Shown here one piece after another: positions 1 to 6,513 of a stretch of DNA of 10,001 nucleotides (the first letter of the stretch is position 1; every line of letters starts with the position of its first letter). Source of the stretch: Bacteroidota bacterium (GTDB lineage Bacteria; Bacteroidota; Bacteroidia; Flavobacteriales_F; PHOS-HE28). Location of the stretch: contig JAEZCB010000189.1 in assembly GCA_023412755.1 (NCBI GenBank), positions 1-10,001 on the forward strand, written 5' to 3'. The translations under genes and the position numbers were made by a program. The notes beneath the pieces are model-generated. The model saw nothing but the letters and a program-made list of their open reading frames with translations. It ran no database searches and was not told where the DNA came from.

Positions 1-1184
1 GTACGGGTCCATTGCGGGCCACCTTCCGCATTGAAGGCCACTACGGTCAGGGTACGCGTTCCGGTGGTGAGCCCATCACTTACCACACCACTGCCCCAAT
101 CCACTTGTCCGCGCAAGGTGCCGGTGAAATACACATTGTTGTTCTGGTCGATCGCGATACATGGACCTTTCGCTGCTTCCACATCACCCAGAAGCGATCC
201 GCTTGGGGGATCGCTTTCCACGAGCCAATGGAACGTGCCGGTACTGTCGAGTTTTGCGATGAAGACCGCATTCACCCAATCTGCGCCATTCACGGGAAAG
301 CCGCCCCAAACTGTGGCATTGAAGACGTTACCTGCCAGGTATGCATGGCCATCATCCGTTGCCACCACACGCGGTTCCTGGAAAGTGATATCCTGCGCAT
401 ACTCCACAAAGCCGGCACTACCATCCGGTGCGTATCGCAGTACGTACATCGCGTAGTCGAAGCTGGAGGGATATGTATTGCCTGAAAAGGTCACTCCGCT
501 ATTGTCCGTGCCACCGCTCACATACATTCCACCCCATGGATCGAATGAGATGGCGCCTATGGTCTTCGCATTGCCGACCACGCGGGTATCGAGGATATTT
601 CCTCCGGCATCCAGCTGAAAGATCACTCCCTCGAAAAAATCCGAAAGCGCATACCAAATAGCGCCATCCGGACCGATCGCCAGAGCCGCCGCTCTATGCC
701 AGCCACCCACTTCAGCGGTCATATTCTTCACCCAAAGCATCTCATTGGCCTCCAGATCCCACGCGATCAAAAAGGCATTCTCATCGATCGCGTTGCCAAC
801 GTATGGAAGCGTGGTGCCATCGCAGATCTCCAACTGGTCCTCCTTGAACTGTCCGGCGAAGTAGGCCATGCCGTTGGCATCCACAACGGCTGCGGCCACA
901 GAGACCGAATCACCGATGAGGCAGCCCCAAAGCGATGTGCCCGAAACCGGATCCGATCGTTCCAAAACCACGGTACCGAACACATCCAGCGATCCACCTA
1001 TGCTCACCTGCTCCGTTCGCATGGCCACGAGGTACCCGGGGGCAGAAGCGATGGTGTGTTCCGGCATGGAAGGATTCAATGACCAGACCACCGGATCACT
1101 CTGGAGCCAATCCACCTGCTGGGCGGGAAGCATTGCCGTAGTAAGGACCGCTACAGCGATCAAGTAGGTTCGGAGCATTGCCAT
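1..1184 (-). CDS. Secreted SBBP/beta-propeller-type repeat protein, N-terminal part (runs off window)
   Basis: The minus strand is open from an ATG at 1184 to the left edge, giving 394 complete codons, so the 3' end lies outside the window. The first residues (MAMLRTYLIAVAVLTTAMLP, then AQQ) form a signal peptide, so the protein is exported. A second in-frame ATG at 1178 is an equally possible start. The mature part contains at least four copies of a loose motif, D-x-x-G/N-x-x-Y-x-x-G, at about residues 102-112, 215-225, 277-286 and 346-356. Each is followed by a stretch rich in aromatic residues, Gly and Thr. This spacing is typical of SBBP-like beta-propeller repeats in surface proteins of Bacteroidota. 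Many relatives carry a C-terminal type IX secretion sorting domain, but that end is not visible here. No enzymatic motif was seen. The gene is divergent from the cysteine-dioxygenase-like gene. The coding call is strong; the family assignment is moderate. Confidence 0.82.
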   Translation of the reverse strand, partial: MAMLRTYLIAVAVLTTAMLPAQQVDWLQSDPVVWSLNPSMPEHTIASAPGYLVAMRTEQVSIGGSLDVFGTVVLERSDPVSGTSLWGCLIGDSVSVAAAVVDANGMAYFAGQFKEDQLEICDGTTLPYVGNAIDENAFLIAWDLEANEMLWVKNMTAEVGGWHRAAALAIGPDGAIWYALSDFFEGVIFQLDAGGNILDTRVVGNAKTIGAISFDPWGGMYVSGGTDNSGVTFSGNTYPSSFDYAMYVLRYAPDGSAGFVEYAQDITFQEPRVVATDDGHAYLAGNVFNATVWGGFPVNGADWVNAVFIAKLDSTGTFHWLVESDPPSGSLLGDVEAAKGPCIAIDQNNNVYFTGTLRGQVDWGSGVVSDGLTTGTRTLTVVAFNAEGGPQWTR

Positions 1185-1211
1185 TGTATATGATTGACAG
1201 GTGGTCAACAC

Positions 1212-1243
1212 CAAAGGTTGCTCGGAAAAGTCTTTCCTGACAA
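1212..1243 (-). promoter_or_regulatory. Candidate Bacteroidota-type promoter for the leftward secreted-protein gene
   Basis: On the minus strand, AACCTTTG (1219-1212) matches the Bacteroidota -7 consensus TAnnTTTG at all but one fixed position. A TTG (1243-1241) lies 21 nt upstream, within the usual spacing for the -33 element. Transcription would start about 20 nt before the ATG at 1184. The small inverted repeat CAACT-atc-AGTTG (1241-1253) covers the -33 part. This is pattern matching only. Confidence 0.35.
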
Positions 1244-1295
1244 CTATCAGTTGAACCACCTGAGGATCATCATACTCCTGCCTCGCCGAGCGGGG

Positions 1296-1303
1296 GATCT
1301 TTG
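1296..1303 (+). promoter_or_regulatory. Possible -7 box for the cysteine-dioxygenase-like gene
   Basis: GATCTTTG matches TAnnTTTG except at its first base. I see no TTG at the right distance upstream. If it is used, the transcript would have a leader of about 125 nt that includes the 16-bp palindrome at 1341-1356. The evidence is weak. Confidence 0.2.
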
Positions 1304-1340
1304 TGAAGTGGGATCACAGAAGCGCCGGATCATGTATCTC

Positions 1341-1356
1341 CATGACGATCGTCATG
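1341..1356. promoter_or_regulatory. Perfect 16-bp palindrome, possible operator
   Basis: CATGACGATCGTCATG is identical to its own reverse complement, with no spacer. It lies in the 252-bp spacer between two divergent genes, about 80 bp before the chosen ATG of the cysteine-dioxygenase-like gene. Symmetry does not extend into the next bases on either side. A gap-free palindrome of this length suits a dimeric DNA-binding protein. It could also be chance, or part of an N-terminal extension of the downstream gene, because the ORF stays open through it. Confidence 0.4.
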
Positions 1357-1436
1357 TGATGGCAGGTGCAGGTTCCTCACCTTCGCCATTGGCCTTTAGT
1401 GCTGTGCAAACCACCGGAAAAGGCCCCTCTCCTGCC

Positions 1437-1910
1437 ATGCCCACCATCAGAACCTTGAATGAACTGGTGCAGGCTTTGAGGTCGGGACCGGGTGAAGAAG
1501 GCTATCTCAACATCCTCCGCCGGGTGGACATACCCTGTGAGGAATTCGCCAATCTCTGCCGCTGGAACGAGAAGCATTACACCCGTACCTGCCTGGCCCG
1601 CACAGAGGATTTCGAATTGCTCTTGATATGCTACGAACCAGGGCAGCGTACCAGCATTCATGATTATGATACGGAAGAAGCCTGGGTGCACCCTGTAGAA
1701 GGTTCCATCATAGAGGAACGATTCACACTCAATGAGAAGGGGGAACTGGTGCTGATGCAAAGTTCCACATTGGAGAAAGGGTCATTCTCCCATCTGGCCC
1801 ATGGCCACAGCATCCACCGTTACACCAACGCCAGTGGAGATCGTGTGGCCACCCTTAATCTATATGCCAAGCCGCTGCTTAAGTGGAAGGTGTATGAGGA
1901 ACGCGCCTGA
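1437..1910 (+). CDS. Cysteine dioxygenase-like cupin protein
   Basis: The 157-residue product resembles the cysteine dioxygenase family (PF05995), small non-haem iron cupins that oxidise cysteine, or related thiols, to the sulfinate. Visible family marks are Y48-T-R50 (the arginine that holds the substrate carboxylate in known enzymes), the GQRTSIHDYD segment (residues 69-78) with H75 as first metal ligand, the EG turn at 88-89, H127 in SIHRYTN as last metal ligand, and Y143 in NLYAKP, equivalent to the catalytic tyrosine. The position that is normally the second metal histidine (H-x-H) is Y77. The cysteine that forms the Cys-Tyr cofactor in mammals is Ala82, as is usual for bacterial forms. 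The frame is open upstream to 1194, with ATGs at 1194, 1332 and elsewhere. I chose 1437 because the family-like protein begins at MPTIRTLNEL; the upstream residues look unstructured. The fold is well supported; the activity is uncertain because of Y77. Confidence 0.8.
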   Translation: MPTIRTLNELVQALRSGPGEEGYLNILRRVDIPCEEFANLCRWNEKHYTRTCLARTEDFELLLICYEPGQRTSIHDYDTEEAWVHPVEGSIIEERFTLNEKGELVLMQSSTLEKGSFSHLAHGHSIHRYTNASGDRVATLNLYAKPLLKWKVYEERA

Positions 1911-1967
1911 CAAAAGGAGCGACCATCCGGAGATCGACCTGCTGATCATCCTTTAGGTCTCCACTCC

Positions 1968-1975
1968 TATCTTCG
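1968..1975 (+). promoter_or_regulatory. Candidate -7 promoter box before the histidine kinase
   Basis: TATCTTCG differs from the Bacteroidota consensus TAnnTTTG at one base and lies 8 nt before the ATG at 1984. Transcripts would have almost no leader, which is common in this phylum. A TTTAG about 16 nt upstream is only a poor -33 match. The 73-nt gap after the preceding gene leaves room for an independent promoter. Confidence 0.35.
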
Positions 1976-1983
1976 GCCGGCGC

Positions 1984-3204
1984 ATGGGATCCTCCTTTTC
2001 GCCGGAGCACCTTACCAAGATCTACGCGATGCTCTTTTCCGCCGCAGCGGAAGGGTTGGTGGTAGTGGACAGCACGGGCAAGATCCGTCTGCAGAACCCA
2101 CGGCTCCGTGAACTTTTCGGCTATACCGAGAATGAACTGCTGGGCCAGCCGGTGGAGATCCTTATTCCAATGCCGATCCGGCACCGGCATCAGAAGCAGC
2201 GCCAGCATTACCATGAGCATCCGGCACAACGCCCCATGGGCATAGGCATGGACCTATTGGGCCAACGCAAGGATGGAAGTACATTTCCTGTGGAGGTGAG
2301 CCTGAACAACTTCGAGGTGGAGGGTGAGCGTTATACCATGGGACTGGTGACGGACATAACGCAGCGCAGGAGCGCCGAGCAGGAACTCTACCGGGCCAAT
2401 ACGGAATTAGAGGAACGGGTGGAAAAACGCACTTCCGAACTGCGGGAGGCTGAAAAGAACGTGCGTGAGGCCCTTGAGGTGGAAAAGGAACTCAATGCCT
2501 TGAAGAGCCGCTTCGTGAGCATGGCCTCGCATGAATTCCGCACGCCGCTCACGACCATCATGAGCTCGGTGGATCTAATAACCCGCTACACCGATGGAGC
2601 GGAAAAGGAGAAGATCGAGAAACACATCACCCGGATACGTACCAAGGTGCGTGAACTCACCTCCATGCTCAACGACTTCCTTTCGCTGGAGAAGCTGGAG
2701 CAGGGTCTGGTGACCATCACCCCTTCAGGTGTGGACGTGGTGCATCTCTCCATAGAACTGATCGAAGAGCTCCGCTCCATTGCCAAGCGCGGGCAGGAGA
2801 TCCAGTACGATCATTCCGGTCCCGATCGCATGGTACATCATGACAGGGGCATGCTCACCAACATCATGAGCAATCTGGTGAGCAACGCCATCAAGTACAG
2901 TCCGGAGAACAAGCCCATTCGGTTGTTGACCCATCTGGAAAGTGGCCGCCTGCGGATAACCGTTGAAGACCAAGGCATTGGTATTCCCGAAGAGGACCAG
3001 CAGCACATGTTCCAGCGCTTTTTCCGGGCAAGTAACGCCTTCACTGTTCAAGGTACCGGTCTGGGTCTTAGTATTGTCCGCCGGTATCTGGACTTGATGG
3101 GAGGCACCATCGGTTTCACCAGTGTATCCGGGCAGGGTACCACCTTCACTGTAGAGCTACCACAACATCATGTCCAAGCGCAAGATCTTGTTGATCGAGG
3201 ATGA
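1984..3204 (+). CDS. PAS-domain sensor histidine kinase
   Basis: This 406-residue kinase has no signal peptide or membrane segment and is therefore probably cytoplasmic. Residues about 11-125 form a PAS sensor domain, ending in the typical RKDGSTFPVEVSLN and GLVTDIT segments. Residues 128-175 are a charged, heptad-like coiled coil. The HisKA dimerisation domain follows, with the phospho-accepting H183 in SMASHEFRTPL. The HATPase domain shows the N box (NLVSNAIKYS, from 297), the G1 box (DQGIGIPEED, 329-338), the F box (FQRFFRA, 343-349) and the G2 box (GTGLGLSIV, 357-365), so all catalytic motifs are present. No haem or flavin ligand motif stands out in the PAS domain, so the signal is unknown. 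The last 35 nt overlap the downstream response regulator, which implies translational coupling and a cognate pair. The ATG at 1984 is chosen because it precedes the PAS domain closely and follows a promoter-like box. Confidence 0.95.
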   Translation: MGSSFSPEHLTKIYAMLFSAAAEGLVVVDSTGKIRLQNPRLRELFGYTENELLGQPVEILIPMPIRHRHQKQRQHYHEHPAQRPMGIGMDLLGQRKDGSTFPVEVSLNNFEVEGERYTMGLVTDITQRRSAEQELYRANTELEERVEKRTSELREAEKNVREALEVEKELNALKSRFVSMASHEFRTPLTTIMSSVDLITRYTDGAEKEKIEKHITRIRTKVRELTSMLNDFLSLEKLEQGLVTITPSGVDVVHLSIELIEELRSIAKRGQEIQYDHSGPDRMVHHDRGMLTNIMSNLVSNAIKYSPENKPIRLLTHLESGRLRITVEDQGIGIPEEDQQHMFQRFFRASNAFTVQGTGLGLSIVRRYLDLMGGTIGFTSVSGQGTTFTVELPQHHVQAQDLVDRG

Positions 3205-4237
3205 TAACGACGTGCGTGAGAACACCGCGGAGATCCTGGAATTGGCGAACTATGAAGTGCATACCGCTGAGAATGGGAAGCGTGGTGTGGAACAGGCACG
3301 TATGCACAAACCGGATCTGGTATTGTGTGACATCATGATGCCGGAACTTGATGGCTACGGTGTGCTGCACATGTTGGGCAGGGATCCGGCCACTGCTGAG
3401 ATCCCGTTCATCTTCCTAAGCGCGAAGGCCGAACGCAGCGATGTACGCAAGGGCATGGAGCTCGGTGCGGATGATTACCTCACAAAGCCCTTTGAGGAGA
3501 GTGAACTGTTGAATGCCATTGAAGGCCGCCTGAAGCGCAGCGATCTTTTCAGGAAAGGTTTCGAGCAGAACCTCAACGGCCTCAACAACCTGCTGGAGAC
3601 CGCCAGGGGCACCGCCGCCCTTTCCGATCTTTCCAAAGACCGCAAGGTGAAGATCATTGGCAAGAAGGAGTCCATCTATCACGAAGGCGATGAATTGCGC
3701 ACGGTCTACTTCATCAATAAAGGGAAGGTGCGCACCTTCAAAATGAACAACGATGGCAAGGAATTCGTGACCGGCCTCCACAGCGCCGGCGATTTCCTTG
3801 GGTACATGAGTGTGCTTGAAGGTGGACGTGTCGGTGAATCCGCCGAGACCCTGGAGGATTGTGAATTGGCCCAGATCCCGCGGGAAGAAATGCTCTCGCT
3901 CATGTACAAGGACCGTGATGTGAGCATGCGCTTCATAAAGATGCTTACCCGTGATGTGAAGGAAAAGGAGGAGCGGCTGCTGGACCTGGCGTACTCTTCC
4001 GTGCGGCAGCGGGTGGCACAGGCGATCCTGCGGATCCGCGACCGGTACAGCGAAGGCGATGCGAAGAAGCTGGGCGTGCGTATAAGCCGCGAGGATCTGG
4101 CCACCATTGTAGGCACGGCCACCGAATCGCTGATCCGCACCCTGAGCGACCTGAAGGATGAAGGACTCATTGAGATGCAGGGGCGAGAGATCCTGATCGG
4201 TGATGCACGAAAGCTGGAGATCCTGGCCAACAACTGA
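3170..4237 (+). CDS. Response regulator: receiver, cNMP-binding-type domain and Crp-type HTH
   Basis: The 355-residue protein joins a CheY-like receiver to a CRP/FNR-type transcription factor. In the receiver (1-122), D11/D12 form the acidic pair, D54 is the phosphorylation site (VLCDIMMP), S84 is the switch residue and K106 is the conserved lysine (LTKPF). Residues about 157-245 look like a cyclic-nucleotide-binding-type beta-roll. Residues 262-345 hold the long helix and a Crp helix-turn-helix whose recognition helix lies near TATESLIRTLSDLKDEGLI. The protein has only two cysteines, C53 and C231, so it is not an iron-sulfur FNR. The usual PRAA-type cAMP phosphate-binding motif is not evident. 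Phosphorylation by the overlapping upstream kinase is the likely input, perhaps combined with a ligand. The start is fixed by the receiver's first strand (KRKILLIEDD), so the 35-nt overlap with the kinase is real. Plausible targets include the genes just downstream, but that is inference. Confidence 0.95.
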   Translation: MSKRKILLIEDDNDVRENTAEILELANYEVHTAENGKRGVEQARMHKPDLVLCDIMMPELDGYGVLHMLGRDPATAEIPFIFLSAKAERSDVRKGMELGADDYLTKPFEESELLNAIEGRLKRSDLFRKGFEQNLNGLNNLLETARGTAALSDLSKDRKVKIIGKKESIYHEGDELRTVYFINKGKVRTFKMNNDGKEFVTGLHSAGDFLGYMSVLEGGRVGESAETLEDCELAQIPREEMLSLMYKDRDVSMRFIKMLTRDVKEKEERLLDLAYSSVRQRVAQAILRIRDRYSEGDAKKLGVRISREDLATIVGTATESLIRTLSDLKDEGLIEMQGREILIGDARKLEILANN

Positions 4238-4286
4238 ACGTGGACCAGCTGACCCAGATCAAACTCCATAGTGTGCCCGATAGCTG

Positions 4287-4294
4287 TACTTTTA
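4287..4294 (+). promoter_or_regulatory. Candidate -7 promoter box before the small membrane protein
   Basis: TACTTTTA matches TAnnTTTG except for the last base and stands 18 nt before the ATG at 4313, a typical position in Bacteroidota. No clear -33 TTG is present. The 75-nt gap after the regulator gene has no terminator-like hairpin, so read-through is also possible. Confidence 0.4.
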
Positions 4295-4312
4295 CCGGCG
4301 AACCATCAAACC

Positions 4313-4534
4313 ATGAATATCCGCAAATTGATCGGCCTGGCACTTTGGTTGGCCGCCCTCACACTTCCCTTCTGGTGGGCCATGCTCAACACCGATCAGG
4401 TGGTGTATGAGGATGGCAGGGCCAACAACACCAAAGGATTGATCAGCTTCGTGGTGTTCATGGCATTGCTCTTCACCGGTTATGCGCTGGTGGATTCGGC
4501 CAAGCAGAACGCTTCCGATACCGGGCATCATTAA
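4313..4534 (+). CDS. Small two-helix membrane protein, function unknown
   Basis: This 73-residue protein has two hydrophobic segments, at about residues 6-25 (LIGLALWLAALTLPFWWAML) and 42-61. They are joined by a polar loop containing NTDQVVYEDGRANNTKG. The short C-terminus is polar and ends in histidines. It is therefore an inner-membrane hairpin protein. I do not recognise a family. The frame is open upstream to 4271, but the ATG at 4313 is preferred: it directly precedes the first helix after a positive MNIRK start and follows a promoter-like box. Its place between a two-component system and a Usp/site-2-protease pair suggests a partner role in membrane stress or energy-state sensing, but nothing in the sequence proves that. 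It could equally be a small assembly or accessory subunit. Confidence 0.75.
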   Translation: MNIRKLIGLALWLAALTLPFWWAMLNTDQVVYEDGRANNTKGLISFVVFMALLFTGYALVDSAKQNASDTGHH

Positions 4535-4564
4535 GGGTCCAGTCCATTCTTTGTCCAACTTTTC

Positions 4565-5389
4565 ATGGCGCATATCCTCATACCCACGGATTTCAGTACC
4601 AACTCGCTCAACGCGGCCTTGTTCGCCATTCAACTATATGGTGCCGAGGACAATGTCTTCACCATCCTGAACAGTTACATGCTGCCCAGAGGTGCTGCCA
4701 CCACCATGTGGAGCATCGATGATCTGCTGGCCAAGGAATCCGCCGAAGGACTCGACATCTTCATGTCCAAGCTCCAGGAGGAGCTCCCACACATCAAGGC
4801 CGATCTGCGGGTGGCCAGCGAGCATGGCGACTTGCCGAATGTGATCGCACGCTTCCTGGATGATCCGGAACCACCGGAGTTGGTCGTGATGGGAACCCAG
4901 GGGGCCAGCGGCCTGAAGGAAGTGCTTATGGGGAGCAATACCGCCGATGTGATCAAGAGGACCGATATGCCGGTGCTGGCCGTACCCGAGCAGGCCCGGT
5001 ACCGCTCACCCAGACGGATCGTATTGGCAGACGACGGCGGCCCGGTGGATAAGGGCACTGTGAAGGTGCTCCTGGATATCGCCAGGTGGAGCCAGGCCGA
5101 AGTGATGATCGTGCGGGTGGTGAATGAGGATACCACGGTGGAGACCGGCTCTTCGGCCTCCGTCTATGATACATTGCTTGGTGGCATACCTCATTCGCAT
5201 CATTACATAAGCGGAGAGAATGTGACCACCGCGTTGCATGACCTTGCCGATCAAAGCGATGCCGATCTCGTTGTGGTGATCCACCGGCAGCGCGGCCTCT
5301 TTGAACAACTCTTCCACCGCAGCATAGCGACCAAACTGGCCATGCATACGCATATCCCCATGCTTGTGCTGCAGCAAGGCGAACAGTAA
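4565..5389 (+). CDS. Tandem-domain universal stress protein (UspA family)
   Basis: The 274-residue protein carries two Usp domains, at about residues 1-142 and 149-270. The first begins with the classical strand MAHILIPTDFS. It contains a complete nucleotide-binding signature, G110-x2-G113-x9-G123-S124, followed by a conserved VLAVP strand. The second begins with RRIVLADDGG, but its equivalent region (HRQRGLFEQLFHRS, 240-253) has lost most of the glycines, so it probably does not bind ATP and may serve in dimerisation or signalling. Tandem Usps are common in Bacteroidota and act in the cytoplasm during stress or growth arrest. The gene starts 30 nt after the small membrane protein and its stop shares one base with the next start, so it is probably co-translated with the site-2 protease. 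Confidence 0.93.
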   Translation: MAHILIPTDFSTNSLNAALFAIQLYGAEDNVFTILNSYMLPRGAATTMWSIDDLLAKESAEGLDIFMSKLQEELPHIKADLRVASEHGDLPNVIARFLDDPEPPELVVMGTQGASGLKEVLMGSNTADVIKRTDMPVLAVPEQARYRSPRRIVLADDGGPVDKGTVKVLLDIARWSQAEVMIVRVVNEDTTVETGSSASVYDTLLGGIPHSHHYISGENVTTALHDLADQSDADLVVVIHRQRGLFEQLFHRSIATKLAMHTHIPMLVLQQGEQ

Positions 5390-6510
5390 TGGCCGCTCCC
5401 ACTTTGAAGGGAGGACTCCCCTTGTTCCGCTTCCGGGGAATACGGGTGTTCGTGCATTGGACCTTCCTCATTCTCCCTGCATGGATAGCCTATGGAGGGT
5501 TTTCCGAAGGGCACTCAGTGGAGCAGATACTCGGGCACATCGGCTTGGTATTGATCGTCTTCTTTTGTGTGGTGTTGCATGAATTCGGCCACGCGCTCAC
5601 CGCACAACGTTTCGGCATCGCCACCAGGGATATAACCCTGCTGCCCATAGGCGGTGTGGCCAGTCTGGAGCGCATGCCCGAGGAGCCGAGGCAGGAATTC
5701 CTTATCACAGTGGCCGGGCCGCTGGTGAACCTGGTGATCGCCGGGCTCGGTTTCCTGGTGATCGTGGCGATGGGCCTGTCGGTCTTCCTTTCCGATGCGG
5801 TGCTGGGTGCCGATACCTGGACCGAAGTGCTTTCCTTCATCGTAGGGGCCAACCTGTTACTCTTCCTCTTCAACCTGATCCCCGCCTTTCCAATGGATGG
5901 CGGCCGGATCTTCCGGTCCCTGCTGAGCATGCGGTTGCCGCGTGAAAAGGCCACACGCATCGCAGCAGGACTGGGGCGCGTGCTGGCGATCGGTTTCGCC
6001 GTCTATGGGCTTATGAATGGGCAGCCGTTCCTGGCACTCATCGGTGTGTTCATCTTTTTCGCCGCGGGAGCCGAGGCGCGCAATGTGCGGCAGCAGACCA
6101 TGCTACGTGGCATTCGCGTACATGAGGTGATGCGCACCCGGTTCTGGGCCCTGCCGGGTGAAGCGACCGTGCAGCAGGCTGTGGAAGAACTGCTGGCCGG
6201 TGGCGATAAAGTGCTGCTTGTGATGGATGATGGCCGATACAAAGGGATCCTGCAGCGGGACGATCTTATGCAAGCGGTCACTGCAGGTAGGGCCGCTTCC
6301 CGATTGGATGAATCGGAATTGCATGTTCCACCGGCGGTATCACCCGTTGATGGTGCGCACGCCAGTTACCAGACCATGCTCATGGGGCAGCACCCCATTC
6401 TGCCGGTGGTGGAAAATGAAAGGGTGATCGGCATCCTTGAACCGGAGAACCTGGCGGAATACCTGCAGCTCAAACAGGCCCGCAAGGAACGGCCAGCCCC
6501 AGGATCATGA
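5389..6510 (+). CDS. Site-2 protease family (M50) membrane metalloprotease with C-terminal CBS domains
   Basis: This 373-residue intramembrane zinc protease has the HEFGH motif at residues 64-68 in the VVLHEFGHAL helix. The second signature, NLIPAFPMDGGR (162-173), supplies the third zinc ligand, D170. Hydrophobic segments at about 21-36, 49-67, 104-132, 147-165 and 195-227 form the membrane core. Residues about 244-300 and 310-362 form a pair of CBS domains that in relatives bind adenine nucleotides and gate the protease; the second copy is degenerate. The layout matches the SpoIVFB-like/Rip3-like group. The substrate is unknown; typical targets are membrane-bound anti-sigma factors or other single-pass proteins. 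Its ATG at 5389 overlaps the Usp stop (TAATG), pointing to coupled translation and possibly joint control by the energy charge of the cell. The gene ends tail-to-tail with the DUF5777 gene. Confidence 0.94.
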   Translation: MAAPTLKGGLPLFRFRGIRVFVHWTFLILPAWIAYGGFSEGHSVEQILGHIGLVLIVFFCVVLHEFGHALTAQRFGIATRDITLLPIGGVASLERMPEEPRQEFLITVAGPLVNLVIAGLGFLVIVAMGLSVFLSDAVLGADTWTEVLSFIVGANLLLFLFNLIPAFPMDGGRIFRSLLSMRLPREKATRIAAGLGRVLAIGFAVYGLMNGQPFLALIGVFIFFAAGAEARNVRQQTMLRGIRVHEVMRTRFWALPGEATVQQAVEELLAGGDKVLLVMDDGRYKGILQRDDLMQAVTAGRAASRLDESELHVPPAVSPVDGAHASYQTMLMGQHPILPVVENERVIGILEPENLAEYLQLKQARKERPAPGS

Positions 6511-6513
6511 TCC
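6502..6513. other. 12-bp palindrome spanning two convergent stop codons
   Basis: GGATCATGATCC is a perfect palindrome. Its centre contains the minus-strand TGA (6507-6505) directly next to the plus-strand TGA (6508-6510). There is no intergenic space and no T-run, so a classical bidirectional terminator is absent. The two transcripts must overlap at their 3' ends unless termination occurs inside the opposite gene. Confidence 0.6.

Noticed and set aside
12..1167. Several plus-strand ORFs of 66-157 codons (for example 12-485 and 696-1082)
   Set aside because: They lie antisense to one continuous 394-codon minus-strand frame with a signal peptide and repeated motifs; their own translations are rich in His, Arg and Cys and show no domain.
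1194..1436. Upstream extension of the cysteine-dioxygenase-like ORF
   Set aside because: The frame is open, but the extra 81 residues look like translated non-coding DNA and the family-like protein begins at 1437. The region carries the palindrome and promoter-like boxes instead.
3170..4237. FNR-type oxygen sensor
   Set aside because: An FNR iron-sulfur cluster needs four cysteines; only C53 and C231 exist, and C53 sits in the receiver domain.
3706..4269. Minus-strand 187-codon ORF
   Set aside because: Very Ser/Arg-rich antisense shadow of the response regulator gene.
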